Positions 8,220-17,090 of a stretch of DNA of 64,000 nt are shown one piece after another. Origin of the DNA: Pseudomonas vanderleydeniana (GTDB lineage Bacteria > Pseudomonadota > Gammaproteobacteria > Pseudomonadales > Pseudomonadaceae); the NCBI RefSeq assembly GCF_014268755.2, contig NZ_CP077093.1, positions 2,592,001-2,656,000 on the forward strand, written 5' to 3'. A model generated the notes under the pieces. It saw only the letters and a program-made list of their open reading frames with translations. It was not told where the DNA came from and did not search any database. The position numbers and the translations under genes are program-made. Every line of letters begins with the position of its first letter. Position 1 is the stretch's first letter.

Positions 8220-9619
8220 TCGAGGGGCCGCCACAAGGCGTGCAGGCGCTGCTGCTGCCGATCGATCCACGACAGCCTGCCGGTCACTTCGACAGTGAGG
8301 ACGAAACCTACCAGGCCATCGACCTGGAGATGGTCAAGCTCGGTGGCCTGCACGAGGCGGGGATCGACTGGGCGTATGTCGATAGCGCGTCCTGCCTCTA
8401 CCTCGGCACCCAGTGCAAACACTTCCGGGTCGTCGGGCACCTCCAGGCGGTGTGGTTGCGCACCCGCCAGTGGACGCATTGGGTCGACGCGTTGCACCTG
8501 CTGGCCGGCATGGTCGGTCAGTTCTGGAGCAGCGCCCATCCGAAGCCGGGGCCGACCGGCTACCCGAACAAGCGCAAACAGGTACAGCGCTGGCTGGAAA
8601 ACCTGCAGCAGGCGCTGCCGCTCCTGGAACGCAGCAGCTTTTGCGAGATGCACCAGGCCAGCGCCCAGCAGGCTCTGGAGGCCCTGGCGCAGGCAGCCGG
8701 CGACGCGAAGCTGGAACAGGAGGCGATCCAGTCGCTGCAACAAAAACTGGAGCGCCAAGACGCGCAGGCGGCAGTGCCCGTGATCGAGCGCGTAGGCCCT
8801 GCGGCAGGGGCGGGCCTTTTCTCAAGCGTGCAGATCCTGCCACCGGCCAGGGAGCGCGAGCAGCGGCGTGCCTTGCTGGACATGGCCGAGCAGATCAATC
8901 GGCAAGACCCCTATGACCCGGCCGGCTATCAACTGCGCCGCTTCGGCCTATGGGCGCACCTGAGTACGGCGCCGGCGGTCACCCGTGAAGGGCGGACCGA
9001 ACTGACGGTGGTTCCCCGCGACATCGTCGAAGCCTACCAGCAGGCGCTGGCTGCCAACGCCCTGGAACCTGCCCTGCTGTTGCGCATAGAACGAAGCGTT
9101 TCGGCATCGCCCTATTGGCTGCGTGGCAGCTACCTGGCCGCCACTGTCGCCTCGCGCCTGGCGATGGAGGGGGTGGCCGCGGCGATCCGCCAGAGCTGCG
9201 AGCGTTTCGTCTGTCGGTTGCCGGTGTTGACCCAGTTGTGCTTCAGCGACGGCACCGCGTTTGTCGATGCGCAGACCCAGGCGTGGATCAGCGGTGGCGA
9301 CCAAGCCACTGCCAGCGACCAGACGGCTCGGGAATTGTCCGGGCTGCGCGACGAGTTGCACGACCAGCTCGCTCGCGAAGGGATCGAGGTGGTGCTGATG
9401 CGCCTGCAGCAGTTGCACAGCACTAGCGACGACCCGCGCCAACGCAACTACGCCACGGTGATTGCCGCCGACCTGCTGGCCTCGCGCGGGCTGTCGTGGC
9501 TGGCCGGCGATCTCTACGCCAGCGTCGCCCGACAGATGCGCGAGCTCACCGCCCAGGCGTGGGAGCCGGCGTTGTATCGCAAGGTCACGAACCTTGATAA
9601 CGGCAACAGGGAGGATTAA
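8207..9619 (+). CDS. tssA: TssA (VasJ-type), T6SS sheath-assembly cap protein
   Basis: 470 residues. The N-terminal third carries the ImpA_N-type region (Y-P-N-K-R-K-Q-V-Q-R-W-L-E-N-L near residue 120). The C-terminal half has the VasJ-type domain ending in A-A-D-L-L-A-S-R-G-L-S-W-L-A-G-D-L-Y. TssA proteins sit at the baseplate and then at the distal end of the growing sheath. The start overlaps vasI by 13 bp, and the stop is only 5 bp from vgrG, so vasI-tssA-vgrG are one transcript. The VasJ type of C-terminus separates it from the short TssA class. Confidence 0.88.
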   Translation: MSLVIEGPPQGVQALLLPIDPRQPAGHFDSEDETYQAIDLEMVKLGGLHEAGIDWAYVDSASCLYLGTQCKHFRVVGHLQAVWLRTRQWTHWVDALHLLAGMVGQFWSSAHPKPGPTGYPNKRKQVQRWLENLQQALPLLERSSFCEMHQASAQQALEALAQAAGDAKLEQEAIQSLQQKLERQDAQAAVPVIERVGPAAGAGLFSSVQILPPAREREQRRALLDMAEQINRQDPYDPAGYQLRRFGLWAHLSTAPAVTREGRTELTVVPRDIVEAYQQALAANALEPALLLRIERSVSASPYWLRGSYLAATVASRLAMEGVAAAIRQSCERFVCRLPVLTQLCFSDGTAFVDAQTQAWISGGDQATASDQTARELSGLRDELHDQLAREGIEVVLMRLQQLHSTSDDPRQRNYATVIAADLLASRGLSWLAGDLYASVARQMRELTAQAWEPALYRKVTNLDNGNRED

Positions 9620-9624
9620 CCGAC

Positions 9625-11676
9625 ATGCCTCGCCAGAGCGATTTGCGCTTCACTTTTGAACCCCTGCAAGGCGATGCCTTCGACGTGGTCTCCTTCACCC
9701 TGGACGAAGGCTTGTCCAAGCCGTTCAAGCTCCAGCTGGAGCTGGCCAGCGGCGATCCGGCGGTCGACTTCAACCGCCTGTTGGACCTGCCCGCGGTGTT
9801 CACCCTGTGGCGTGGCCAGACGCCGATCCGCCATGTCCACGGCCTGGTCAGCCGCTTGAGCCAGGGCGACACCGGCTTTCGCCGTACCCGCTACGAGGTC
9901 GAGCTCGAACCGCTGCTGGCGCGTGCCACGTTGAGTTCCAACTGGCGGATCTTCCAGCACAAGAGCGTGCCCGAAATCATCACCACGGTGCTCAAGGGGC
10001 TGCACCTGACCGATGTGCAACTGTTCCTGCGCTTTCCCCATCAGCCCCGCGAGTACTGCGTCCAGGCCGGGGAAACGGACTTCGACTTCATTGCCCGCCT
10101 CGCCGCCGAGGAGGGCCTGCTCTACACCTTCGAACATCGCCGCGACGGGCACCTGCTGTTCATCACCGATGATGTCACCGGCGTGGGCGCTATCGAGGGC
10201 GGGTCGGTCAACTATCAGCCCATGGCCGGTGGCGACGCCCACGAACCGGCCCTGCGCCGCTTTCACTACAGCGAGCAGGTGCGCACCGCCCGCCAGGTGC
10301 AACGCGACTACAGCTTCACCCACCCGCGCTACAACCAGCAGCACACCGCCGATGGCGGCCCGGCGCTGAAAAACCAGCACAAGGACTACGAACGCTACGA
10401 CTACCCCGGCCGCTACAAGCGCGATGCGGCTGGCAAACCCTTCACCCGGACCCGGCTGGCTGCCCTGCGCAGCGATGCGATCGGGGCCTGCCTGGTCGGC
10501 GACGATGCACGCCTGCAGCCGGGCATGACCTTTGATCTGCAAGAGCACCCACGGGCTGACCTCAACGATCGCTGGCGCAGCGTTCATCTGAAACACACTG
10601 GCAAACAGCACAGCAGCCTGCTGGAGGAAGCCTTCGGCAGCGACAGCGGCACTTCCTATGAGCTGGAGGGCACGGCCATACGCTGGAACGCCGAGTGGAA
10701 GGCCCCGCTGCACGCCAAGCCGCGCATCGACGGCCCGCAGGTCGCCACCGTGGTCGGACCGCCCGGCGAAGAGATCTATTGCGACGAGTGGGGACGGGTC
10801 AAGGTCTGCTTCCCCTGGGATCGCCGCGACCGCCAGGACGAATACAGCTCCTGCTGGATCCGGGTCGCCCAGGGTTGGGCCGGCACCCTGTGGGGCGCGA
10901 TGGCGGTGCCGCGGGTCGGCCAGGAACTGATCATCAGCTACCTGGACGGCGACCCCGACCAGCCGATCGCCACCGGGCGCACCTACCGCGCCACGCACCT
11001 GCCGCCCTACGAACTGCCCCGGCACAAGACGCGGATGACCATCAAGAGCCGGACCCACAAGGGCCAGGGTTTCAACGAACTGCGTTTCGAGGACGAGAAG
11101 GGCCAGGAGGAACTGTACCTGCATGCCGAGCGCGACCAGAACACCGAGGTCGGCCACGACCAGGGCCTCCAGGTCGGCCATGACCGAAGGCAGCGGGTCG
11201 GGCATGACGAGTACATCGAGACCGGCAACGACCGCCACCTGGCGATCCACGGCAACAGTCATTCGCAGGTCGACGGCGAACAGCAACACCGGGTGAAGGG
11301 CACGCGCACCACCGTGGTTGAAACCGATGACCACCTGGAGGTGGGCGGTAGCCGGAGCTTGAAGGTGTCGGGCCGTTTCGGCCTGGACAGCGGCCGGCAG
11401 ATTCACCTGCAGGCGGGCGATGAGATCGTTCTCGATGCAGGGGTCAGCCTGACCCTGCAGGCCGGCGGCCACTGCCTGCGGCTGGATCCGGCCGGGATTC
11501 ATTCCAGCGTGGCGCTGGACCTGGGGGCGGCGCCGAGCGTGCTTGCTTCCCTGGCTGCCGTCGAGGTCGCCATTCCCCTGACTTTCTTGCGTCAAGTGTC
11601 GCGAGAAGGCGCCTTGTTAATCAATTCCTGTGAGTTCGATACCCATGGAAACTGCAAGTTGCACCCTCATCACTAG
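9625..11676 (+). CDS. vgrG: VgrG spike protein (TssI)
   Basis: 683 residues. Residues 1-370 form the gp27-like hub (start R-F-T-F-E-P-L-Q-G-D, then F-x-L-x-L-E-L-A-S). Residues about 373-460 form the gp5-like OB fold with the signature E-W-G-R-V-K-V-x-F-P-W-D. A G-x-x-Q-E-V-like beta-prism needle follows (H-D-Q-G-L-Q-V-G-H-D-R-R-Q-R-V-G-H-D repeats near residue 510). The last about 60 residues leave the needle and end in a Cys/His-rich tail (C-E-F-D-T-H-G-N-C-K-L-H-P-H-H). No fused toxin domain is seen. The 3' end is overlapped by the DUF4123 adaptor gene, which fits cargo loading onto this VgrG. Confidence 0.95.
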   Translation: MPRQSDLRFTFEPLQGDAFDVVSFTLDEGLSKPFKLQLELASGDPAVDFNRLLDLPAVFTLWRGQTPIRHVHGLVSRLSQGDTGFRRTRYEVELEPLLARATLSSNWRIFQHKSVPEIITTVLKGLHLTDVQLFLRFPHQPREYCVQAGETDFDFIARLAAEEGLLYTFEHRRDGHLLFITDDVTGVGAIEGGSVNYQPMAGGDAHEPALRRFHYSEQVRTARQVQRDYSFTHPRYNQQHTADGGPALKNQHKDYERYDYPGRYKRDAAGKPFTRTRLAALRSDAIGACLVGDDARLQPGMTFDLQEHPRADLNDRWRSVHLKHTGKQHSSLLEEAFGSDSGTSYELEGTAIRWNAEWKAPLHAKPRIDGPQVATVVGPPGEEIYCDEWGRVKVCFPWDRRDRQDEYSSCWIRVAQGWAGTLWGAMAVPRVGQELIISYLDGDPDQPIATGRTYRATHLPPYELPRHKTRMTIKSRTHKGQGFNELRFEDEKGQEELYLHAERDQNTEVGHDQGLQVGHDRRQRVGHDEYIETGNDRHLAIHGNSHSQVDGEQQHRVKGTRTTVVETDDHLEVGGSRSLKVSGRFGLDSGRQIHLQAGDEIVLDAGVSLTLQAGGHCLRLDPAGIHSSVALDLGAAPSVLASLAAVEVAIPLTFLRQVSREGALLINSCEFDTHGNCKLHPHH

Positions 11677-12535
11677 GCGCCTGCCAGGGCTGAACTGCCC
11701 TGACCTCATGCCCCAGGATCTGGCTCTCGATGATCAGTATCTACTGCTGGACCTGATTCAGGATGAGTCGTTGTCGGTATTGCTTCACAGCGATCGCCTG
11801 TTGACGGGGTGGGCCGTCGAACCCCTGTTCAGCGGTACCGCGTACCGGCAAATGAGAGCCGTCGGCCCTCATCTGGTTGCGCTGCCACAAGACAGCGCGA
11901 GCCTGGCGAATATTTTGCCGCGTCTTGTAAACGAGCCCCTGGGTATCGTCTTTCAGCCTCGGGAAGGGATGGCCTGGGAGTCCCTTGTCGAGCACTGCCG
12001 TCAGCACCTGTGGGCTGAAGCTCCAGACGGTCGTCGCGCACTGTGCCGCTGGTACGATCCCAGAGGATTGAGGGCGTTGTTGATGGGGTTGTCCCCCACA
12101 CAACGCGAGGCGCTGACCGCTCCCTTTGCCTCGTTGACCTGGCACTCGGGGCATGGCTGGTATCAGTGGTCCCGGCCTGGCACTCCACTGTCGGGACATG
12201 AGCCGCCAGTGACATGGGCACTGGACCACGATGTGCTTGAGCGGGTGGCACAAGAGCGGCAGTGGGATCAGGTATTGGTTCTGGTTGAGCGCTATGCCGG
12301 GCACCTCCCGGTGCCGCTCGACAAGGCTGTCGCGAAAGTCTTCGATCTGCTCTCGGCGGCTCGCCGGTTCGGTTATGTCACTGCAAGCCAGCAGGAGCGT
12401 TGGCTACGCCAGTACCTGCGCCTGGGCGAGTTCTGGCTCGTGTCCGAGACCGAGGCATGGCTCACGACGGATGTCCCCTTGGAACAGAGATTGTGCCGGC
12501 TGGAGGCACAGCCATTACCTGGAGTAAAACCATGA
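11645..12535 (+). CDS. DUF4123 T6SS effector adaptor/chaperone (Tap/TEC-like)
   Basis: 296 residues from the ATG at 11645; a GTG at 11630 would add five residues, and neither start has a clear Shine-Dalgarno. The segment D-D-Q-Y-L-L-L-D-L-I-Q-D-E-S-L and the later R-A-L-C-R-W-Y-D-P-R-G-L-R-A-L-L are the two core DUF4123 motifs. Proteins of this family hold a cognate effector and load it on the partner VgrG tip. The gene begins inside vgrG (about 32-47 bp overlap, different frame), and its stop overlaps the effector ATG (ATGA at 12532-12535). VgrG, adaptor and cargo are thus locked into one translational unit. Confidence 0.87.
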   Translation: METASCTLITRRLPGLNCPDLMPQDLALDDQYLLLDLIQDESLSVLLHSDRLLTGWAVEPLFSGTAYRQMRAVGPHLVALPQDSASLANILPRLVNEPLGIVFQPREGMAWESLVEHCRQHLWAEAPDGRRALCRWYDPRGLRALLMGLSPTQREALTAPFASLTWHSGHGWYQWSRPGTPLSGHEPPVTWALDHDVLERVAQERQWDQVLVLVERYAGHLPVPLDKAVAKVFDLLSAARRFGYVTASQQERWLRQYLRLGEFWLVSETEAWLTTDVPLEQRLCRLEAQPLPGVKP

Positions 12536-14862
12536 CCGCTTCCGAACTCCTTGACCTGCCGCCGCCTTTGTTCGCGGATAGCACCTACAGCTGCAACCCG
12601 GTCAGCACGCCGCCCTGCCAGGAGCCCCGGGTGGACGCCGTGCACATCACCGGTGAGGGCAGCACTTTTTATGTGCTGTCCGCTCCCGAGCAACGGCGCC
12701 TGCTTGAAGCGATCCAGGTCGTCGAATCGCTGATGAAGGAGTTCCAGAAAATCATCCAGAGCCCACCCCAGCAGGCACGATCCTGTAGCGCAGGGGGGTG
12801 TTGGCCCGGCGAGGAAACCTGTGACTGCGAGGCCTGCCAGAAGCAGGCGTGGGCTCGCAAGGCTGAAAAAGCGGGCCTGCTCAGCCTGCACCAGGCACGG
12901 GTGCAGGCTGAAGAAGTGGGACTGACAGCCAACGACGATATACAGGGGCGGATCAGTGAACTCACTCAACGGCGTAAGCAGTTCCTGGAACTGTGCGGTG
13001 TGTTCAGCAGCAAGACCACTTGCACCATCAGTGAAAAAATCATCGAGACCATCGACACCGAGCGGGCTGCGCTCAAGTCGCAACTGGATGCCGCTCAAAA
13101 GAGCGCCAGCCTGATCGCCACCGACACGCTGCCGGACCCTGCCTTGGGCGCGAAAGTCATTTCAGGGAAGAGTGTCACCCGGGTCCACGGCAACAATGGG
13201 GTGACGGAAGTCATTGTGTTGAGCAAGCCGGATCGTCGCTATTACATATCCCGATCGGCGGCTGATGGGTTGCGTGAATCCATGAGCGTGGAGGTCGGAC
13301 GTCAACCGGTATCCAAGCCTCTCGATAGCGCCGGACTCAAGGCCCGTGCCGGGACGCTGGTCGGTGACATCAAGAAAGAAATCGGCAAGCGGATCAAGGC
13401 CGACCTGGCCAAACCGCTGGGCAATCTGGAAGGCCGGCTCAAGAGCTGGGTGTTCCCCAAGGACAGCGCCATCAATGCCTTGCACGAGGAGTTCGACTGG
13501 ACTTCCGACGACAGCGATGAGGCACGTTATGCCGTTAGTACCGAAGCCCATTTTCTGCGTTTCGCGGCCCAGGCCAGCGTGGGATTTTCCGGTTTCGATC
13601 CCAAGCAGGGAACGGTCTCGCTGGGCCTCAAGGGGCAGGCCAGCTTCTCCCTGGCGGAAGGCAAGATCACGTTCTCCCACTTCATGCCCAGCCAGGGTGG
13701 TCGCGATCTGTTCATTGCCTACAAGAATGCCGCTGGCAAGCGGGACTATCTGCGTTGCGGAGCCTTGCGCCTGCGCGGCTCGGTGGAGCTGAGCTGCTTT
13801 TCCGGAATCACGGCGGCGGGTTCGGCCACTACCGAGGTCAAGTGGAAGGAGGCGCCCTCGGGGGCCAGCGCCTTGTTGCTGAGCCCTGAGCTGGAATCAC
13901 GGGGCGGCAAGGTGCAAATAAGGGGGAGCGGGTTGTTGGGGGGGCAGTTCGGTGGGTCGCTGACCGGGGCATTGGAGTGGATGATGCCGGAGCTGCAGCA
14001 TCGGCCAGATGCTCCGTGGGCGCCTTTGGTGGAGGTGCGGGCGGAGGGGAATATGGCTTATGGAGTGGGAGGAGAGAGGGATTTTCAGGTGGTGCTCGAT
14101 AAGCAGCGTCTGTATCTGCATTTCAAAGGACAGGTGGTATTTGGTCCGGGCGCCGGCGGTGGGTTTGGCACGTTGGTGGATTTTGAGAAAGCCGCTGAGC
14201 TGGTTGGGGTGATTTATCAAGCGTTGAGTGAGGTGGATTTTCGGTATCTGTTTGGAATTGATGGGGATGCGTTCGAGCTTTTCTATCAGGGTGTCTCAAG
14301 GTTGTTGAGTGAGCCGAGGAGGACTCTCAGTGACCTGATAGGGCAAGGACCGACAGTGTTGAAGGATTGGTGGACGGGGCGATTAAAGAACATTGCCTCA
14401 GTTGGTCAACTGGCCGACCGCATACTGAACGACGAACCACTTTTACTCGGAACTCAGCGTATCCCTCTGTCCCGCCTGCCGCCCGAGGTGCTGGGGCCGG
14501 CTCTGTACATGCTTAGCGAGTACTATCTTCTAAGTCCCAGGGACAATACGGAAAAAGCCATTATCCATCTGCTCAGGCAGGTCAGCAGTTGGCGCCAGTT
14601 TTACTTGGTGCTGGAACGTATGCATCCGACTGCCAACGTTGTCAAAGCGGTGGATAGCATCGACCGTATCCGCAGTTATTTGAGTGGGCAGCAGCAGGAA
14701 GAATTCTCCGATTTCATCAAGCACCTGGGCGAACATGCCGACGAGGCACAGCCCGGCCAGCCCTTGCCAAAGTGGCAGCCTTGGCAGCCGTTGTACGTCA
14801 ACGGAAAATTCGAAGAACTGATGGCGGCACGGGAATACTGGGAGGCGAATCGCTATGTTTGA
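12532..14862 (+). CDS. Predicted T6SS effector, 776 aa, cysteine-rich N-terminus, no recognised toxin family
   Basis: The ATG at 12532 has GGAG upstream and overlaps the adaptor stop. Residues 1-80 are poorly structured. Residues 85, 90, 97, 99 and 102 are cysteines (C-x4-C-x6-C-x-C-x2-C), a compact cluster able to bind metal or form disulfides. Residues 105-215 are charged and helical. Residues about 370-560 are Gly/Ser/aromatic beta-rich with alternating polarity, and the last about 180 residues are helical. There is no signal peptide, PAAR, Rhs, lipase GxSxG or colicin-like double TM hairpin that I can identify. From about residue 456 (nt 13900) codon choice shifts away from the strong G/C third positions, suggesting a separately acquired C-terminal module. 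Position after vgrG and DUF4123, and before a lipoprotein array, argues for an effector acting in the periplasm or envelope; the activity is unknown. Confidence 0.75.
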   Translation: MTASELLDLPPPLFADSTYSCNPVSTPPCQEPRVDAVHITGEGSTFYVLSAPEQRRLLEAIQVVESLMKEFQKIIQSPPQQARSCSAGGCWPGEETCDCEACQKQAWARKAEKAGLLSLHQARVQAEEVGLTANDDIQGRISELTQRRKQFLELCGVFSSKTTCTISEKIIETIDTERAALKSQLDAAQKSASLIATDTLPDPALGAKVISGKSVTRVHGNNGVTEVIVLSKPDRRYYISRSAADGLRESMSVEVGRQPVSKPLDSAGLKARAGTLVGDIKKEIGKRIKADLAKPLGNLEGRLKSWVFPKDSAINALHEEFDWTSDDSDEARYAVSTEAHFLRFAAQASVGFSGFDPKQGTVSLGLKGQASFSLAEGKITFSHFMPSQGGRDLFIAYKNAAGKRDYLRCGALRLRGSVELSCFSGITAAGSATTEVKWKEAPSGASALLLSPELESRGGKVQIRGSGLLGGQFGGSLTGALEWMMPELQHRPDAPWAPLVEVRAEGNMAYGVGGERDFQVVLDKQRLYLHFKGQVVFGPGAGGGFGTLVDFEKAAELVGVIYQALSEVDFRYLFGIDGDAFELFYQGVSRLLSEPRRTLSDLIGQGPTVLKDWWTGRLKNIASVGQLADRILNDEPLLLGTQRIPLSRLPPEVLGPALYMLSEYYLLSPRDNTEKAIIHLLRQVSSWRQFYLVLERMHPTANVVKAVDSIDRIRSYLSGQQQEEFSDFIKHLGEHADEAQPGQPLPKWQPWQPLYVNGKFEELMAAREYWEANRYV

Positions 14863-15886
14863 GCGAAAGGAGCGATGCAGGAATCGATTGTTTCCTGTTG
14901 CACTACTGCTGGTCTTGGCCGGCTGTAACCAGACCAGTCCGGTCCTCAGTCAGTCATTGGCACCGCAGCACGTCAGAGAGATTGCCGAACGTATCGACCA
15001 GCGCTATCCGCAGCAGCCGGCCGCCAAGCGGAAAGCGTTGCTACAACAAGTGATAACGGCTATCGACAACATGGTGTTTGTCGAAGGTGGGACATTCGAG
15101 ATGGGCGACTTCGGCTGGATTGGTGAGTACGATCCGGAAAATATGTGTGAATGGCCATGCGGAGTATCTAGGGATGAGTTGTGGTTTTTAGTACCGGACT
15201 CGGATTCCAGGCCGCTACATACCGTGCGCCTCGATAGTTTTTATATGGCCAAGTACCATACTACTGTAGCGGAAGATGACTTGTTTCGCTATTTTACAGG
15301 GTTGCCTCAATACCGAATGGAACTCACCGACGAGGACCGAAGAGATAACCTGACTCAGTCGTACCGAATTCGAGTTCCAGAGATGTTTAAACCGGATTAT
15401 CCCGCCCGTAGCAAGTTATGGCAGGAAGCGAAGGATTACTGCCTGTGGCTGGGTGAACTGAGTGGGTTACTGGTGGATCTTCCCACCGAGGCCCAATACG
15501 AATATGCGGCACGTTCTGGTGGGCGTTATGTTGTATACTCCACCGATACGGGCAGCGTGATTAGAGGGAAAAATGTTCATGCTAAAGGAGATATCTATCC
15601 TGTTGGGCACTTTCCTCCAAATCCGCTCGGTTTATATGAAATGGGTGAAAATGCAGTCTCCTGGGTCGACGATTGGTATGCCGCAGATTACTATGAGAAT
15701 TCCCCGGTAGAAAATCCCCGCGGACCAGAGACAGGCACTGAAAAAGTTCAGCGTGGAGGTACTGCGCTCTGGACTCCCAGCGCCTCCATGACCATGCGCC
15801 GCATAAACAGCCCAATGGTTCTTCTGGACTACTACGCTCAAAATAGCTATCGCTGCTCTATTCAAAAAAGCGGGCCATTGAAATGA
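14855..15886 (+). CDS. SUMF1/FGE-fold lipoprotein, copy 1, candidate immunity protein
   Basis: 343 residues. It starts 8 bp inside the effector gene with GGAGG upstream. The signal peptide ends in the lipobox L-A-G-C with Cys24 followed by N-Q-T. The mature protein has the formylglycine-generating-enzyme (C-type-lectin-like) fold: the G-G-T-F-E-M-G entry, the H-T-V-R-L-D-S-F-Y-M-A-K-Y block, L-P-T-E-A-Q-Y-E-Y-A-A-R-S-G-G, then N-P-L-G-L-Y-E-M-G-E-N-A-V-S-W-V. The C-terminus has Y-R-C-S where true FGE has G-F-R-C, and the upstream C-x4-C copper-binding catalytic pair is missing, so enzyme activity is unlikely. The T6SS regulator TagR is a known precedent for a FGE-like protein in T6SS. Immunity to the adjacent effector is inferred from order and localisation. 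Confidence 0.8.
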   Translation: MFERKERCRNRLFPVALLLVLAGCNQTSPVLSQSLAPQHVREIAERIDQRYPQQPAAKRKALLQQVITAIDNMVFVEGGTFEMGDFGWIGEYDPENMCEWPCGVSRDELWFLVPDSDSRPLHTVRLDSFYMAKYHTTVAEDDLFRYFTGLPQYRMELTDEDRRDNLTQSYRIRVPEMFKPDYPARSKLWQEAKDYCLWLGELSGLLVDLPTEAQYEYAARSGGRYVVYSTDTGSVIRGKNVHAKGDIYPVGHFPPNPLGLYEMGENAVSWVDDWYAADYYENSPVENPRGPETGTEKVQRGGTALWTPSASMTMRRINSPMVLLDYYAQNSYRCSIQKSGPLK

Positions 15887-15984
15887 ATGCCCGTCGCCTG
15901 ATACATAGCTTCCGGTTTATATCTGCGTGCGCTTTTCGGAAAACGGTGCAGTGGAACGTTGTGTCTGGACGAAAGGCGCGGAAC

Positions 15985-16992
15985 ATGTACCGGCTGCCAT
16001 TTGTTGCACTACTGCTGGTATTGGCCGGCTGCAATAAGACCAGCCCGGTCCTCAGTCAGTCGCTGACACCGCAGCACGTCAGGGAGATAGCGGAACGTAT
16101 CGATCAGCGCTATCCGCAGCAGCCCGTCTCCGAACGCCAGGCGTTGCTGCAACAGGTGGTGACCGCTATCGACAACATGGTGTTCGTCGAAGGCGGAACG
16201 TTCGAGATGGGGGATTTTGGCTGGGTAGGTCAATACGATCCCGCCCACATGTGTGAATGGCCGTGCGGCGTGCCTCGGGATGAGCTGTGGTTTCTGGTCC
16301 CCAAGTCGGATTCGAGACCGTTGCACACCGTACGGCTCGATAGTTTTTATATGGCCAAGTACCACACCACTATCGCGGAAGATGATCGGTTTCGGTATTC
16401 CACGGGGCTTCCTCAGTATCGAATGGAGCTAACTGAAAGGGACCTGGAAAATGGATTGACTATTCCCCATCGACTTAGAAATCCCGATTCGTTCAAGCCT
16501 GAGTTTCCAGCCCGCAGCAAGTTATGGCAGGAGGCGAAGGATTATTGCCTTTGGCTAGGAGAGTTGAGCGGGTTGCCTGTGGATCTACCCACCGAAGCCC
16601 AGTACGAATATGCCGCTCGTTCTGGTGGTCGCTATGTGGTTTATGCTACTGATAATGGAAGCATCAATAAAGAAAGAAATGTAAGTGGGGATACTGACGT
16701 ATATTCCGTGGGTGCTTATCCACCAAATCCACTGGGGCTCTATGATATGGCGGGCAATGCAGTGTCTTGGGTCAATGACTGGTACGCCGCCGACTACTAC
16801 CAAACTTCCCCGGTCGATAATCCTCGAGGTCCAGAAACAGGGACCGAAAAAGTCAGGCGAGGGAGTGATTCCATTTCTGCACCAGAGCTTGCAATGACCA
16901 TGTGGCGCCGAAGTGATAAGCCGGTGAGGAAAGACTATTACGCCCAAAGTAGTTTTCGCTGTTCCATCCAGCAAAGCGGGCCATTGAAATGA
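15985..16992 (+). CDS. SUMF1/FGE-fold lipoprotein, copy 2
   Basis: 335 residues from the ATG at 15985, which gives a compact lipoprotein signal (M-Y-R-L-P-F-V-A-L-L-L-V-L-A-G-C) with Cys16 and then N-K-T; an AAAGG stands a few bases upstream. The frame is also open from an ATG at 15883 that overlaps the copy 1 stop (ATGA). That start would add exactly 34 residues before the signal peptide and remains a real alternative by translational coupling. Fold and motifs are as in copy 1, with D-M-A-G-N-A-V-S-W-V instead of E-M-G-E-N-A-V-S-W-V, closer to canonical FGE. Differences from the other copies cluster in three patches (after the F-R-Y-x-T-G-L-P strand, around the T-D-N-G-S loop and before the C-terminal C-S). 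Confidence 0.78.
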   Translation: MYRLPFVALLLVLAGCNKTSPVLSQSLTPQHVREIAERIDQRYPQQPVSERQALLQQVVTAIDNMVFVEGGTFEMGDFGWVGQYDPAHMCEWPCGVPRDELWFLVPKSDSRPLHTVRLDSFYMAKYHTTIAEDDRFRYSTGLPQYRMELTERDLENGLTIPHRLRNPDSFKPEFPARSKLWQEAKDYCLWLGELSGLPVDLPTEAQYEYAARSGGRYVVYATDNGSINKERNVSGDTDVYSVGAYPPNPLGLYDMAGNAVSWVNDWYAADYYQTSPVDNPRGPETGTEKVRRGSDSISAPELAMTMWRRSDKPVRKDYYAQSSFRCSIQQSGPLK

Positions 16993-17090
16993 TTGCTTCC
17001 AGCGCTATGCAGAACTTCGGTTTTGCAAATTCGCACGCGGATCGAAAGTTGAGACAGTGGGACTTTGTGCCTGAACAAAAGAAATGGAAT

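Noticed and set aside
9616-11595. 659-codon minus-strand open frame opposite vgrG
   Set aside because: Shadow frame from high G/C third positions; repeats of VgrG needle motifs appear antisense only.
12532-14862. VasX-like pore-forming effector
   Set aside because: I see no paired C-terminal TM helices or VasX N-terminal motifs; kept as unassigned.
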